64,000 nucleotides of DNA, from contig NMRB01000263.1 of the NCBI GenBank assembly GCA_002633025.1, forward strand, positions 118,836 to 182,835, read 5' to 3'. Of this stretch, positions 44,136 to 55,199 are shown one piece after another (the first letter of the stretch is position 1; each line of letters opens with the position of its first letter). This stretch comes from Notospermus geniculatus (Eukaryota > Nemertea > Pilidiophora > Heteronemertea > Lineidae). The translations under genes and the position numbers were made by a program. Under the pieces are notes generated by a model, which searched no databases, was not told where the DNA came from, and was given only the letters and a program-made list of their open reading frames with translations.

Positions 44136-44376
44136 CCACACATGTTGCACAGTTTGATGTTCTTCAGTCGAGGCCTGTGCCATTTCAATTCATTGACTGA
44201 GTTGATGTTGCACTGACCATTATCGATGAGGAATTTCACCAAATCCTTGTGTCCGAACCTTGCTGCGTGATGAAGTGACGTCATGCCGTACTGGTCTGTT
44301 GCCAGGAGATTGGCTCCCTGCTGGTAGAGTTCTTCAATTTTCCTTAGATCACCACGCTTTGACGCATCAACGAGCA
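44136..44376 (-). CDS. DGKZ/DGKI: DGK zeta/iota, first ankyrin-repeat exon seen
   Basis: The acceptor GTTCTTCCAG precedes 44376. The two bases TG join the A of the previous exon to give Met. It encodes LVDASKRGDLRKIEELYQQG, ANLLATDQYGMTSLHHAARF and GHKDLVKFLIDNG, homologous to the ankyrin region of DGK zeta/iota. These enzymes phosphorylate diacylglycerol to phosphatidic acid; the catalytic part is not in the portion I can assign. The 3' boundary is uncertain. The donor GG/GTGAAAG at 44135 keeps frame (phase 2) but adds about 16 residues (QCNINSVNE...LCNMCG) compared with vertebrates. An alternative donor CA/GTGCAA, right after LIDNG, would shorten it. Confidence 0.9.
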
Positions 44377-45600
44377 CTGGAAGAACCACAGAAGTTAGTT
44401 GTCCGACAGGATAGCCTAGCCCCACGGACTGGGACCAGGTGTGATGAAATCTAATGCCCCCACCCTTCTGATGTCCCCATGCGTTGTTTGGTGCAGGATT
44501 AAGGGTCTTGGTCTCTCTCTGGCGTCCAATTCAATGGTGCCGCTTAATCCGTAAATGTATTGTTGGGGGACATCACATATATCGGGGTACATTAGATTCT
44601 TTTACACCCGGACGCGAGCTAAGAACGTTATTCGTTAGGCTAAGATCACCCATTTGTGCACTAAAGGGCGGCGCACACTTGCGATTTTTCGAGCGATTTT
44701 CTAGGCGACCGGCCTTGCGACGACAGCCGCGACTGAACATATTTTTTTGGTTCGCTATGGAGCCGCTTCGAGCGCTAGCTGCGGCCATATGGACCCCTAT
44801 TTTCACACCACTTTTCCAAGGCATTTGTATGACGTAATCAAGCTTTACTTCACGTTTACGGCCTTCTTTTGCGGTGTTTGAACGTCATATTGCGTCTGGT
44901 GATAGTCTACCATTAGCTGTCGACCTGATTGGTTGGGCAGTACGAACAAACGTCAGGAAAGGTACAAATTTCGGCGATTTCTAAATCTATTTTTAGACAT
45001 TTTAATACGGAGGCCAGACGGGAGTCTGGGCGGTAGATAAAATGGTGTTTAAAACGTTTGTAAACTGTACTAAAAAATGTAAATACAATGTACGTACATG
45101 GACAATGTTGTCAATAGCTATTGGGAGCTATTTTATGTAATGCGCACGATTAGACACGAATTTTAAAGCAGTTACCGGTCAGGAGTTGAGAAGTCATTAT
45201 CCTTGCGATTCCGTGACCTGATCGTCAATCAATACACCGCGGAGGGACTATTTCTTCACATATTAGGCCTAATATGCATGCGCGTTGTAGTTCGTAATGT
45301 ACCGGTACTTTACAATCGCACTGTTTTCGCCAGTCTTTGATACAAAAAATGTTTCTTATTTTGATACATTTTTATCTACACTGACGTTGGCGAGGTTAAC
45401 GATTGCGCATCTTTTGCCGAAATTTCAACACAGGAAATTTCCAGCGCCGCCTGACTAGTCCGAGCACACTGCCTCCTGTTGCTCATTTGCATATTGCGGC
45501 TAGCATGGGCTAAAAATAGCAATACGAGTCAGACGTTCGGACTACTGCCTGACATATCCACACAATACATGCATGCACATCAGCGCCGCGCAGAGTGCAT
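44377..45600. other. DGK intron with part of a TAAAGGGC repeat
   Basis: 44655-44738 matches the left part of the MITE at 46100-46344 (CGAGCGATTTTCTAGGCGAC). The rest shows no recognisable structure. Both open frames at 44484-44837 are in this repeat. Confidence 0.55.
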
Positions 45601-45675
45601 AGTCGCCATGGCCGAGTGGTAAAGCAGCCTGCCCATGGTGCAGAAGGTCTCGGGTTCGATACGCGAGGCGTGTAA
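45601..45675 (+). repeat. tRNA-like sequence (pseudogene or SINE head)
   Basis: GTCGCCATGGCCGAGTGGTA is A-box/D-arm-like and GGTCTCGGGTTCGATAC is B-box-like, at tRNA spacing. The acceptor and T stems are mispaired, and base 33 in the apparent anticodon loop is not T. A functional tRNA is therefore unlikely. Confidence 0.6.
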
Positions 45676-45911
45676 ATTTTCTTTGCCTTGACTCATTGTT
45701 TTTTTTTGTTTCTTCTTTTACCTTTTGGCTTTTTCATCGTGTATTTTAATGATCTTGCGTTTATTTCGCATGGGAATGCATGTAAAACATGTATTATAGG
45801 CGTATCCATCCAGTCATCATTACAGTCATAACTTCCTCCACATCCTAATTCCTCACTTCTCCCCAACCATGCTTATTCGACATAGCGAACCCCAGTCGCC
45901 ACCAGGCTTGC

Positions 45912-46345
45912 AGTTTTTTTAGTTTTTGTTGACTCGTTTGCGACAAATGCTTCCTTGGAAGATCAGTGATGTCACGGATGACATCACTGATCGACCTCAA
46001 AGGTAACTATCCCATGCGACGTAGTAGTCGCATCGGTAGTCGCCCCCATGGCGAAATCATTGCGTCTGATGTAGCGCCCAACTCAAATGCTGGCTCTAAA
46101 GGGCACCGCACACTAGCGATTTTTTCGAGCGATTTTGTAGGCGACCGGCCTCGCGACCACAGAGTCGACTGAACATTTTTCAGATTTTTTAGTTTTTGTT
46201 GACTTGTTTGCGAAAGATGCTTCTTTGGAAGATCAGTGATGTCATGGATGACATCATTGATCGACCGCAAAGGTAATTACGGCAGGCGACGTAGTAGTCG
46301 CATCGGTAGTCGCCCCCATTTTAGTCGCCAGTGTGCGGAGCCCTT
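45912..46345. repeat. Partial tandem duplication of a TAAAGGGC element
   Basis: 45912-46050 repeats the right two-thirds of the intact element 46100-46344 (GAAGATCAGTGATGTCA, GACGTAGTAGTCGCATCGGT). The open frames 45966-46270 lie in it. Confidence 0.75.
46100..46344. mobile_element. TAA-flanked MITE (245 bp) in a DGK intron
   Basis: Ends AGGGCACCGCACACTAGCGA and inverted TCGCCAGTGTGCGGAGCCCT. TAA at 46097-46099 and 46345-46347, as in PIF/Harbinger duplications. Confidence 0.82.
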
Positions 46346-46416
46346 AACGTTACCCCGTCACTTTCTCTATGCATTTGTCATAAAATATTAAGAAAACTCT
46401 CATGGTGTGAACCTAC

Positions 46417-46532
46417 TTTTATCTGCAGGACTTATCGTCGGAGACTGAGGTTCCGTTGAGGTTGTTGGTCCTGGGAACTTCTTCCCCCTCTCAGTGTCTG
46501 ATGGGCATTGAACAGGTGAACCAGGTTCAGAA
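46417..46532 (-). CDS. DGKZ/DGKI: DGK zeta/iota, linker exon before the ankyrin repeats
   Basis: An excellent acceptor (TCTTTTTCAAACATCCAG) precedes 46532, and AAAA/GTAGGT gives the donor at 46416. The frame reads SEPGSPVQCPSDTERGKKFP and GPTTSTEPQSPTISPADK. This is a Ser/Pro/Thr-rich linker like that preceding the ankyrin repeats of DGK zeta. Its outgoing phase (1) joins exactly to the exon at 44376, and it starts in phase 2. The assignment rests on splice logic and composition rather than sequence similarity. Confidence 0.75.
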
Positions 46533-47215
46533 CTGGATGTTTGAAAAAGAACGATTAGGGATACAGAATACGTTTATTTCATTTCCAGCTCGTTTGCAAG
46601 TTGAATTTGTCCAAAGAGATGATACCAACTCCACCATTTCTGTTCAAAATATTTAAAGGTTGATGACTGATTGATACAATCTGAAATTACAAACACAGAG
46701 CTTGAGGTAAAACCTGCTATCACTTCAAATGTATCACAGGTATGAAGGACTAAGTTAATATCATGAAATAGTGAAAAAAAAGTTTAAGGACCTCAAAGGA
46801 CAAATTCAAACGACATGCCACGAAGGAATGCCATCAATTGAAGGTCCACGGCAGGTTACTAGCACATGTTACATGAACAGCAAAGAACTAGAAGCACACT
46901 GAGAACATCTAGAACGGGATGAACGATTTGACGGCAACAGATGTCGTTGGCCAAGGCAATACGCTACGTAGTTGGCGGATTTGCGACCATGTCACCTAAC
47001 TGGAAACGAATACTGATGTTTTGGGGCCAAATGTACAAAGCACTGGAACACGCAACTAAGAGGAGGCTATGACCAACGCAAGATAAGCCAGCAAAAGCTG
47101 AGAGAACCAGCCAGCCTTCTGGCTGGACTGGAGGTGTGCTCTTGTCTACGGTATTAAGTATAAATCATGAGGTGACGTGAATGTGGAGTGTGCACTCTCA
47201 GTTAAACTATAAAGC

Positions 47216-47454
47216 TAGGAATCCACTGCTGATTTTCTGCGTTGCGACTTGCTTTGCAACCTGCTACCTGCGACTGAATACGATCGCAAGAAACTGATAC
47301 TGGTCGTCGACCGATTGCCGACTGAAATTGACCACATCTTGGAAATCACGTCTAGCGAGTCCACAACGGCGATCGAGTGCCCAGTTGCAACGCAACCCAG
47401 TTGCAAAGCAAGTCGCAACGCAAAATTAGCTTGAAAATCAATGGTGGATTCCTA
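47216..47454. mobile_element. MITE with TAGGAATCCACTGCTGATTT ends
   Basis: Left 47216-47238 mirrors right 47432-47454. Inner arms have GTTGCGACTTGCTTTGCAAC and complement. Overlapping frames on both strands are by-products. Confidence 0.82.
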
Positions 47455-48084
47455 CATGTAGCTTAAGGGGTATTCATACAAGTCAAAAAGATGATAAATT
47501 TCAAGTATTAGCTGTTTTTTCTCGGAGATCTGAATACCTGTTGTTGGAGCCGGGAATTGGTGGAACAAGAAGGCTCTCTTGACTTTCAATCCTTTCGAAG
47601 TTTTCGTCTGTATCATTTATGATTGAACCAGTTGACCTGTATTAGCATGAATAGAGAGGGTTATGATTTGAATTGCAACAGGGTATCTACCATGCTTTTT
47701 TTCGCCAGTTTAACTGTTGCAGGGAACAGAAAGCTTCATCGACGGAGCAGCTGAATTGACACCAAGCTTCACTTTTTTACCATATCCTGACATTGCATGC
47801 CGTCATTGCATAATGTTGCATGCAGTCTCATGAACTGTCTACAGCATTTTCATAGAGACAATTTTAAGGCACTTTGTCCAGATTGTGGTGTGACTTTTCA
47901 ATGCAACTATTTATGGAAGCAGTGCGGTGGAAAATACTAGTAAGAATTTATGGACGAATGCAACATGAAACGCACAAGTGGGATTAGACCACCATGCCTT
48001 TGTCACTTGTGACATCAGAATTCACTCAACTCATGTACTCGCTTCAATAATAGATCCATTCATAATCCAAGGCTCTGTTTTCAC
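47455..48084. other. Gene-free stretch (possible DGK intron)
   Basis: No coding or repeat structure recognised. Confidence 0.45.
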
Positions 48085-48327
48085 TCCCACGACATTCCCA
48101 CCTGCACGGGGCACGAGACTCCCATATCAAACTGATCGACATGTTCATTAACAAAGCTAAGACTTTGAAATTGTTTCGAGAAAGAAGCTAAGTTTTGGGA
48201 TTTAGCAGGTTTTGGTTTGTCAAATTTGTTGCCAGCCATGTCACTCTCAGTCTCCCCAATTTCTGTTAGAAATTCGTAAGGCCAGGAGGTTGAGACGGAC
48301 ACTATTGGGGCCATGTTCACGAGATGA
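48085..48327 (-). CDS. Tentative further upstream DGK exon
   Basis: Open minus frame reading NMAPIVSVSTSWPYEFLTEI, GETESDMAGNKFDKPKPAKS, then QNLASFSKQFQSLSFVNEHV. The donor GA/GTGAAA at 48084 ends in phase 2, exactly what the linker exon at 46532 needs, making an Asp codon. The acceptor GATTTGCTCAG at 48328 is mediocre. There is no clear similarity to a DGK segment. It could belong to the gene's poorly conserved linker or be chance. Confidence 0.35.
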
Positions 48328-48954
48328 CTGAGCAAATCGATCGTGTCTACGTTGTCTCATGGAAAAGGCACTATTTCTACTTTAATTCACACGGCATCTA
48401 GCCCTGTAGGGTTTCAATGCATACAGTCAGGACGTCAGCAAAAGTAAAACCGCCAAAGGAAAAGAAAAGCGAAGAAAAAACGTCCTTGAACGTTTCAATG
48501 CCAGTCTCATAAAAAAGACATTACCAATTCTGATCTTGACGCGACTGATGTGGCGACATGCAATGATAGTGAATAGAAACCCCATCTGATCAGCTATAAT
48601 TCCATATATCACTTACATCTTGGTCTACTGTTCAACTGCTAGAAAGATTTCCTTCAGCGATTGCTATATTTCTTTTGAAGTACGAGATAGCGCTTTGGCA
48701 TTTGTATTCAAGGACAAATCTGCATTTTTCCGGTGACTTCAATGTTTTTGATCCAGATATCATACTTGATATCAGATTTTTAAAACATTCTCCAGGCACG
48801 CGACCTTCCAGTAAGTGCAGAATATTGTTCAGCAACACGTGAGTGGGCGATGTCTCTCCACTTCCTCAATGGATTCGACTTTTTATTGATATACGTATCC
48901 TGCCTCAGACCATACGAAAGATGCTTCTTTGTGACAATCAAGGCCTTTGGCCCA
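48328..48954. other. Gene-free stretch
   Basis: Only short, unremarkable frames. Confidence 0.45.
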
Positions 48955-49318
48955 TATGCACAGCCCACACTTTAGCCGTACTTCTGGAAAAGTGTAATTT
49001 TTAGCTGTAGTTTGCTAATGCACAAGACTCCACTTTTGCGAAAGTGACACTTTCAAAGTCGCAAATGAAAGTGACTGGCAAGTCAGGTCTGGAGGTCCCT
49101 TTAGCCGCACTTTCGGACAGTAGTGGAACATATACATGTTCAAGTACTTTAACTTACATGATTTATTACGCCCGCCTGAAGTCACACTTTCTAAGGTGAA
49201 AGTGCCTTCGCAGAATTCCAAGCTGAACTTTCTGAAAGTTATACTAAAGCCTCATTCCACAAAGTGAGACTTTTCTAAAACATGGAACTTTCGACAAATG
49301 TGCATGGGCTGTGCATAC
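48955..49318. mobile_element. Foldback with TATGCACAGCCCACACTTT ends
   Basis: The left end is mirrored by CATGGGCTGTGCATA at the right, both bordered by GGCCTTTG words. The inside holds several GAAAGTGACACTTTC-type inverted words. Confidence 0.7.
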
Positions 49319-49924
49319 AGGCCTTTGTCTCATTTTTCTGTGTACAGTATTATCAAAACTTGATCAAGTGCTCCTCTAGTCTCTCACAGCCAGGCTTTCA
49401 CTTTTTCTAGACTTTCACTTTTTCTAGACATACCCCAGCGGGATCTGTTGATCCTGAATCAGATCGTCAGACATCGTCAGACAGTTCACTTCTACAGTTT
49501 GGCACCTTGGTCTATTCGACCTCCGTCTCTCAAGCCAACTCCAGGCTCAGGGGATCTTCCACTTGCTCCAGAAGAGAAACTCAAGTCAGTCTAGACAGCT
49601 TTTTATCTGTACCTCACCAACTGAAGAGGAACTAAGACCATGAGTTAAGGTACTGTCACACTGAAGTAGTTCTCAAAACGTCCTGCTCGTCCTAACAAAA
49701 TCGTACAACAGGCAAGAACGTTGGCCAAATAATGCCTCGAAGTTCTGGAGCACCCTTCCCGTTCAAGCCCATCCATGAAGTTCGTAAAAAGACTGTAAAA
49801 AGTTGCCACTACGTCCACTCCGTTCGCACACAGTTTTGAGCCCGTTTGGCAACATTTTCAAGAACGTACTGAGAGCTAGCTCAGTGTGATGGGGCATTAC
49901 CATCTTGTTGTAAAGAAATGAAGT
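49319..49924. other. Gene-free stretch
   Basis: No gene recognised. A tandem CTTTCACTTTTTCTAGA doublet lies near 49395-49425. Confidence 0.45.
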
Positions 49925-50012
49925 GCCACAATGGGATTTGAACCAGGGACCTTCCGCATCTTAATCCAACCTTGGAGGAATTCCAACGCTCTACCACCTG
50001 AGCTGAAGAGAC
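49925..50012 (-). repeat. tRNA-like sequence (SINE head or tRNA pseudogene)
   Basis: Minus strand has CAGCTCAGGTGGTAGAGCG (A-box/D-arm) and CCCTGGTTCAAATCCCA (B-box). About 25 extra bases lie in the anticodon/variable region, and the anticodon stem is broken. Confidence 0.6.
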
Positions 50013-50707
50013 ATGTTCTGCTAGTGGGCTAGGGGGAAAGTGGTTATGGAGCTTGCGATGATGTCATCAGCACAAGCTCTATACTTTGTTACATTACGAA
50101 CATGATATGTCAATACCTGGACACAGACCTCTCACGTGGTAGGACACAGCACCAGTCCACTGAGACCGTTATCAGGTACACTAATCCTATGACGATATAC
50201 TGGTGTGTCTTCTTACACAAAGCAGGCATTCACCCACACAATCCAGACGTGATCCTCCACGAACTAAGCCACCATCGCCAGACACACGAAGATGACACGA
50301 ATGAAGTGATTAGAGATTCCACATAGCTTTGACATGATCTCATTCACCGGTTCTCAGGCGATGTCTGAACTCCCCACGGCATCATCGGGGACAATGTACA
50401 TACCTAGAAGGCGCCCGTTAATCACTTCTCACTCCACAACGGTTAATACAATGATGTTCTCCCACGACTTGTTAATTAGCGAAATGTGCCCTGGGTACCA
50501 TCAGAACACCTGAATTGCTTGGGTCATGTGATCTCCCACACATCATTGTGATTTCACGGATGAGAGAGGTGATCGGCGGCGACAGGATGAGGCGACCTGA
50601 CAGGGGCATTATGGGTAAGAACGGACGTGACCCTGAATGCACCGACTCCGAATGGGAGTTTTCTTGTGTGAGTTGGCTCTCAATGGAAATCCACCAGTGA
50701 TGGCTTC
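50013..50707. other. Gene-free stretch
   Basis: Balanced composition with several homeodomain-like TTAATTA/TTAATCA words near 50420-50480. No gene. Confidence 0.4.
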
Positions 50708-51040
50708 CTAAAGCCTAGCGTACATCACATTTCTGGCTGGAGACAACTAGTCACCACTGAGCTACTGGCAAATGGGAGGATCTAGCTGGAACTGGAGGCG
50801 ACTGATCAGTCGCCAGAAACGGTCAATGTACGCACCCTTGTGACTCGACTCGCTGGAACTGAGATTTTGCCAGTCGCCGATAGTTGCACATGTTCAACTT
50901 TCTAGCGACAAGTTGTACCCAGTTTCGTTCAGTCATTGCGTCTGGTCAGTGCCAGTTTTCTGAACAAAACCGAGTCTCATCGAGTCACAACGCCCCAGAT
51001 GTTACCCGAGTTGCTGCCAGTCGCAAGTGTGATGTAGGGC
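50708..51040. repeat. Dispersed GACTGATCAGTCGCCAG repeat, copy 1
   Basis: Long similarity to 53040-53515 (GGAGGCGACTGATCAGTCGC, AACTGAGATTTTGCCAGTCG, CCCAGTTTCGTTCAGTCA). Both begin AAAGCCTAGC and have inverted GATGTACGC-type words, suggesting a degenerate MITE. Confidence 0.75.
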
Positions 51041-51103
51041 CTATGCATGGCTTTACAACTGTTGTAGGTTTAGGAGGTGTTAGGCCCTGGAGCTTAACAT
51101 CTG

Positions 51104-51185
51104 GACTTCTGGCTCAATGGAAGAACGCCTGCCTTGCACGCAGATACGGGTTCAATTCCCAGAGCGGTCTGCGGCATTTGGTGTT
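51104..51185 (+). repeat. tRNA-Ala(TGC)-like SINE head
   Basis: GGCTCAATGGAAGAACGCC (A-box) and GGGTTCAATTCCCAGAG (B-box) flank an anticodon arm with loop CTTGCAC, so TGC in anticodon position. The acceptor stem is not paired, so it is a derivative rather than a gene. Confidence 0.55.
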
Positions 51186-51496
51186 GTTGCCGAAGGCGCT
51201 TTCCTCTCTCATCTTGCCTTTGACTATCTTTGCCTTAAAGCATGGATCACTCTGAACAGAGGGAGTCTGAGCAGATGAGCTACTCAAAGAATGCAGGAAG
51301 ATCCACAACGCAGCAAACGAGAGCTACACAGTAGGCCTAGCAGCCACGCCAGTTTACAATGGTTTCACAGTTGCAAAGCCTTTGTTAGAACCCTTTGTAA
51401 AGCCTTCGTTAATCGGCGTATCCACACACCCTGTAGCTCTATTTGATCGCTGCATAAGGCTGCAATCACATAGAGCTACATGCCAGTTAATGGCTT

Positions 51497-51782
51497 TGAG
51501 GAGCCTGATAGCCTAGTGGTTATCACGTCCGCTTAGCAAGTGGCAGGTCCCGGGTTCGAATCCAGCCCGGGCCATTTGGGATTTCATTCCCGGCTCTTCA
51601 CGTCCGTCGCATGGGACAGTAAGCCGTGGTGCCTTGTACCTTGTGTCTTTGCAAGGGCAAGTTAAAGACCCAATCCAAGTGAGGAACATGAGTAGCTTGT
51701 GATGGCCTCCTCCGTACTTACCAGGGCCAATAATGCTATAGCGTCGGCCCTGACGGAAAAATGAAATACAAATACAAATACA
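51497..51782 (+). mobile_element. tRNA-derived SINE, copy 2, full length
   Basis: The head has TAGCCTAGTGGTTATCACG (A-box) and CGGGTTCGAATCCAGCC (B-box). The body has GGGACAGTAAGCCGTGGTGC and AAGTGAGGAACATGAGTAGC. The tail is (AAATAC)n. Flanked by AATGGCTT at 51489-51496 and 51783-51790, an 8-bp target duplication. This is the best copy for defining the family. Confidence 0.92.
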
Positions 51783-52442
51783 AATGGCTTCACGGTCACG
51801 AGCCCTTTGTGAAGCGATTGTTAACCGGCGTGCCCATGTAGCGTGTAGCTCTAGGTGATTACAGCCTAACAGCTACCAAAGTGTAAAAGCATTGACAAAG
51901 ACAAGGTCAACCAAGTACATTACTGCGCACCATTACAAACAAAATGTACAACCACAGTGTGAATAGGAACAAATATAGACCACCTCAGAGGGACCATCAA
52001 GAAAGACACTATTCATATCTCGTGAACTCATAACATCGAAACACAAAGAAATGTCAATAACTGAGATGGTGACTTTGTAAGTACATTTATACTGCTCGTG
52101 GGAACGACCAGTGTGTTGGTCTTAAAGACTGCTAATTGCGTTTTATAAGGATGGATCTATAGTCCAAGGATGTAACATTGTCAGTCTCCGGGGCTGTACT
52201 CGGTCAACTTTATTAAGAACGGTGCACTCTGGACTGCAGCTGAATTGGCTGAAGCACCTTCACCAATAACTCGCAGTACAGACTGCAGTTCCGTCAACGG
52301 CACTGGCCATGGCACTTCTGAATGTTGAATTTGGTCCAGTCGCCCACCTCACTGGTGAGTTACCCATCTTGGGATTTCCTTTAAGCCAGCACCACACCAG
52401 GCAATATTGCAAGGGAGCAAGATCGGCTGTTTTGTACATGTA
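51783..52442. other. Gene-free stretch
   Basis: No gene recognised. Confidence 0.45.
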
Positions 52443-52700
52443 TTTACATTTGATTTTCCATCAGGGCTGAAGCCATAGCATTATTGGCCCTGGTAAGCAC
52501 AGAAGAGGCCATCTCAAGCTACTCATGTTCCTCACTTGGATGGGGTCTGTTACTTGCCCTTACAAGGGCACAAGGTACAAAACACCACGGCTTACTGTCC
52601 CGTGCGACGGACGTGAAGAGCCGGGAAGGAAATCCCATTTGACCTGGCCTGGATACGAACCTGGGCCTGCTGCTTGCTGAGTGAATGTGATAACGGGGAT
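52443..52700 (-). mobile_element. tRNA-derived SINE, copy 3 (minus)
   Basis: Same family as 51497-51782 in reverse. Tail side at about 52443, degraded tRNA head at about 52640-52700 (GGTTCGTATCCAGGCC on the minus strand). Frames 52519-52811 are by-products. Confidence 0.88.
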
Positions 52701-53039
52701 CAGAGCTCTCAAAGATTGGCTGTTGATTCCAGGTGTGCACTGGACAGCGATGCGTGGAATCTTCTCGCCAAGATCACCCAATAGCAAACAATACTTGAAC
52801 CGATATTGCAAAGTCTGCGGTGGCTGGTGAGAAGATCGGTAATGATTAGATCACTTGCGATTTCGCCCGGTGTGCAGGTGGCTTTAGTTTTTAACTGGGA
52901 TAAGATCCGATGTCATCCGCAGCTGATGCCACAGTTCAGGAATCGAGGTTTCATCAAATTCAAAATGCAAGTTAAACCTTCTGGTTGCCTGAGACTGAAC
53001 TTTATTCTTTATCAGAAGCCGCACTCCCTCAAAGACTAA

Positions 53040-53515
53040 AGCCTAGCCATCACACTTGCGACTGGATACAACTTATCGCCGCTGAGCTACCTGGCGACTG
53101 GGAGGATCTAGCTGGAGCTGGAGGCGACTGATCAGTCGCCAGAAACAGTCGATGTACGCACTCTAGCGACTCGCTGGAACTGAGATTTTGCCAGTCGGCG
53201 CGAGTTGCACATGTTCAACTTTCTTGCGAATTGCTGTACCCAGTTTCGTTCAGTCACTGTGATGTACGCGGGCTTGTGACTGATCAGTGCCAGTTTTCTG
53301 AATGCAATCTAGTCTCGTCGAGTCTCAACGCCCCGGATGTTTCCTGAGTTTCCTCCAGTTGCAAGTCCGATGTACGCAGTCAGGACATGACGACTGATTG
53401 GATCCTCCTAGTTTTACTGAGTTGCTGAATTTGCGATGTGCACACAGCGTGTACATCACCAGCGACTGATCAGATCAGTTACTTCCAGTCGCAAGTGCGA
53501 TGTACGCCTGGCTTA
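53040..53515. repeat. Dispersed GACTGATCAGTCGCCAG repeat, copy 2
   Basis: See 50708-51040; this copy is longer. It ends with the inverted CTGATCAG/GTACGCCTGGCTTAAA segment. Confidence 0.75.
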
Positions 53516-53899
53516 AAACCGCAACATACCTTCATTAGTTTTCATCTTTGATCTCTAACTACTGCAACCTGGATATTGGACGTAACTCATGTTATTCATA
53601 CTTCAATATCATTTTAATCCTACCACAGAGAAATTCTGATATCGTTAATGAACAATATTGTAATGACAGGAAAGTCATCTCCCAAACTGCTGATGTATGA
53701 TGAATTCAATAATTTTTGCTGTAAACTTGCTTGAATGCACAAATTTTGCAAGATGAGACAAATTTCCTGAAGCGTATGATTGGCTTTTGTGTCGTGGAAA
53801 CCCACAAGGAAAGATTTGATATTAAGTTACGGGAGTAGCTTCCATATACAGAGCAAGAGAGAACAAAATTCATGCCAGTAAAGTTGAGGTTGAAAACTA
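53516..53899. other. Gene-free stretch
   Basis: No gene recognised. Confidence 0.45.
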
Positions 53900-53901
53900 T
53901 A

Positions 53902-54050
53902 GAGGCTATGCACGTGACGTCATCAGCCAGCGTGACGCCATGTTGGATGGAACTGCGCAGCACTTTTGACGGTTTTTACCTGCGCAGTTCCATCCAGCGT
54001 GGCGTCATACCCATTGATGACGTCATTTGATGACGTCAATGCATAGCCTC
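53902..54050. mobile_element. TA-flanked MITE (149 bp)
   Basis: GAGGCTATGCA ends with TA at 53900-53901 and 54051-54052. Inner arms are CTGCGCAGTTCCATCCA and complement, with several TGACGTCA words. Confidence 0.82.
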
Positions 54051-54149
54051 TATTGGATACAAGAATTAAAATCTCTGAAGGTCTTGTGTTCCTTGGTGGT
54101 CATTATTGTTATGAAGGAACTATAACAGGCCTCACACGAGGGCGGTTCT

Positions 54150-54675
54150 GAGGGCAGTTCAGCACGGTTCAAACCGACTTAGATGATTTTCAGGTTACGC
54201 CACCAGGCAGCCAGATTGGATGTCCGATCACGCTGAAACTTGGTATTTATGAAGATACCCCTCTAATACACATTTGTGCAAGATATGAAGTCGCTCAGTG
54301 AAATACTGGCGAACTGTGGCAGGTTCATTACCTTTGTACATCTTTGACCTCTGTGACCTTGAAAAGTAGGTCAAATCAAAAACCCGTTACATATGTTATG
54401 TATCCTAATTAGATACACCTATGATAAAAATTTTGAGATGATCCAGTTAATAGTTCAGGAGTTATTGCACTTTTTGTGTTTTCGGTTTTGGCCATCTGGT
54501 GGCCAAGCTAAGAATCGAATCGGACCGAAACTTGGTGTCATCTGACCTAGGGGTATATATGTACCAAGTTTCAGATCAGTAACTCAAGCAGTTACGAAAC
54601 GTGCCCTGCTAACGGACAGCGGACGACGACGGCGACGGACGCAGCACCACAGTAAGAGCTCACCAGGTGAGCTAA
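54150..54675. repeat. Dispersed repeat with TTTGACCTCTGTGACCTTG core
   Basis: Contains TGACCTCTGTGACCTTGAAA, GGACCGAAACTTGGTGTCAT, a GGACGACGACGGCGACGGAC stretch and the terminal palindrome AGCTCACCAGGTGAGCT. This sequence style is familiar to me from repeats in many marine invertebrates. It encodes no protein that I can see. Confidence 0.6.
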
Positions 54676-55199
54676 AAAGTGGCAATATCGTGGCCCTTTA
54701 AGAATCACAAAATCGCCTCTGGATGCTTACTTAATATTTACCTGTCAATTTCAAGAATGTTAAATCCAACTGATATAATGGCGACCTTTTCATCTCATGT
54801 CTGATATGACCAATCAATAAAGGAGCAGGAAGTTACAAATACAAACTTAATGAACCGGTGTCAAATTTCTCCGGGCAAATGAGTCTTAAAAGCGTAAATG
54901 CGACGCTTCATTGACCAGGAAATCCGGTATGTTGCTTAAACTGTAGCGAGGCTGACTGGCACGCGACGTTAAAATGGCGTGTGACATTTTGTCAATTGTT
55001 CAATAGTCAATGTCAAGATTGTAGCGTTGTTCATTCTAAAGTGCGAACAGCTCGATAAATAGATTTCTAACTTCCTGTACGGTACCGCGGTGTAAACACG
55101 AGACGTCATCAGGCTCTGGGAAGGCAGAATAATTTTGCATTGCTCAACTGTGAATGATTTCATTTTGTTCGAGTACAGGGTGGCCCAGAATAATGGCTT
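54676..55199. other. Gene-free stretch
   Basis: No gene recognised. Confidence 0.45.

Noticed and set aside
42670-44376. Generic ankyrin-repeat protein
   Set aside because: The terminal ETAV and the VEAGASL/ELAAYLE blocks specify DGK zeta/iota.
45601-45675. Functional tRNA gene
   Set aside because: Acceptor stem and T stem mispair and position 33 is not T; likely derivative.
46439-46656. Plus-strand exon after TTATCTGCAG
   Set aside because: The minus-strand reading of the same DNA has both splice sites and fits the DGK exon phases, so the plus frame is taken as a shadow.
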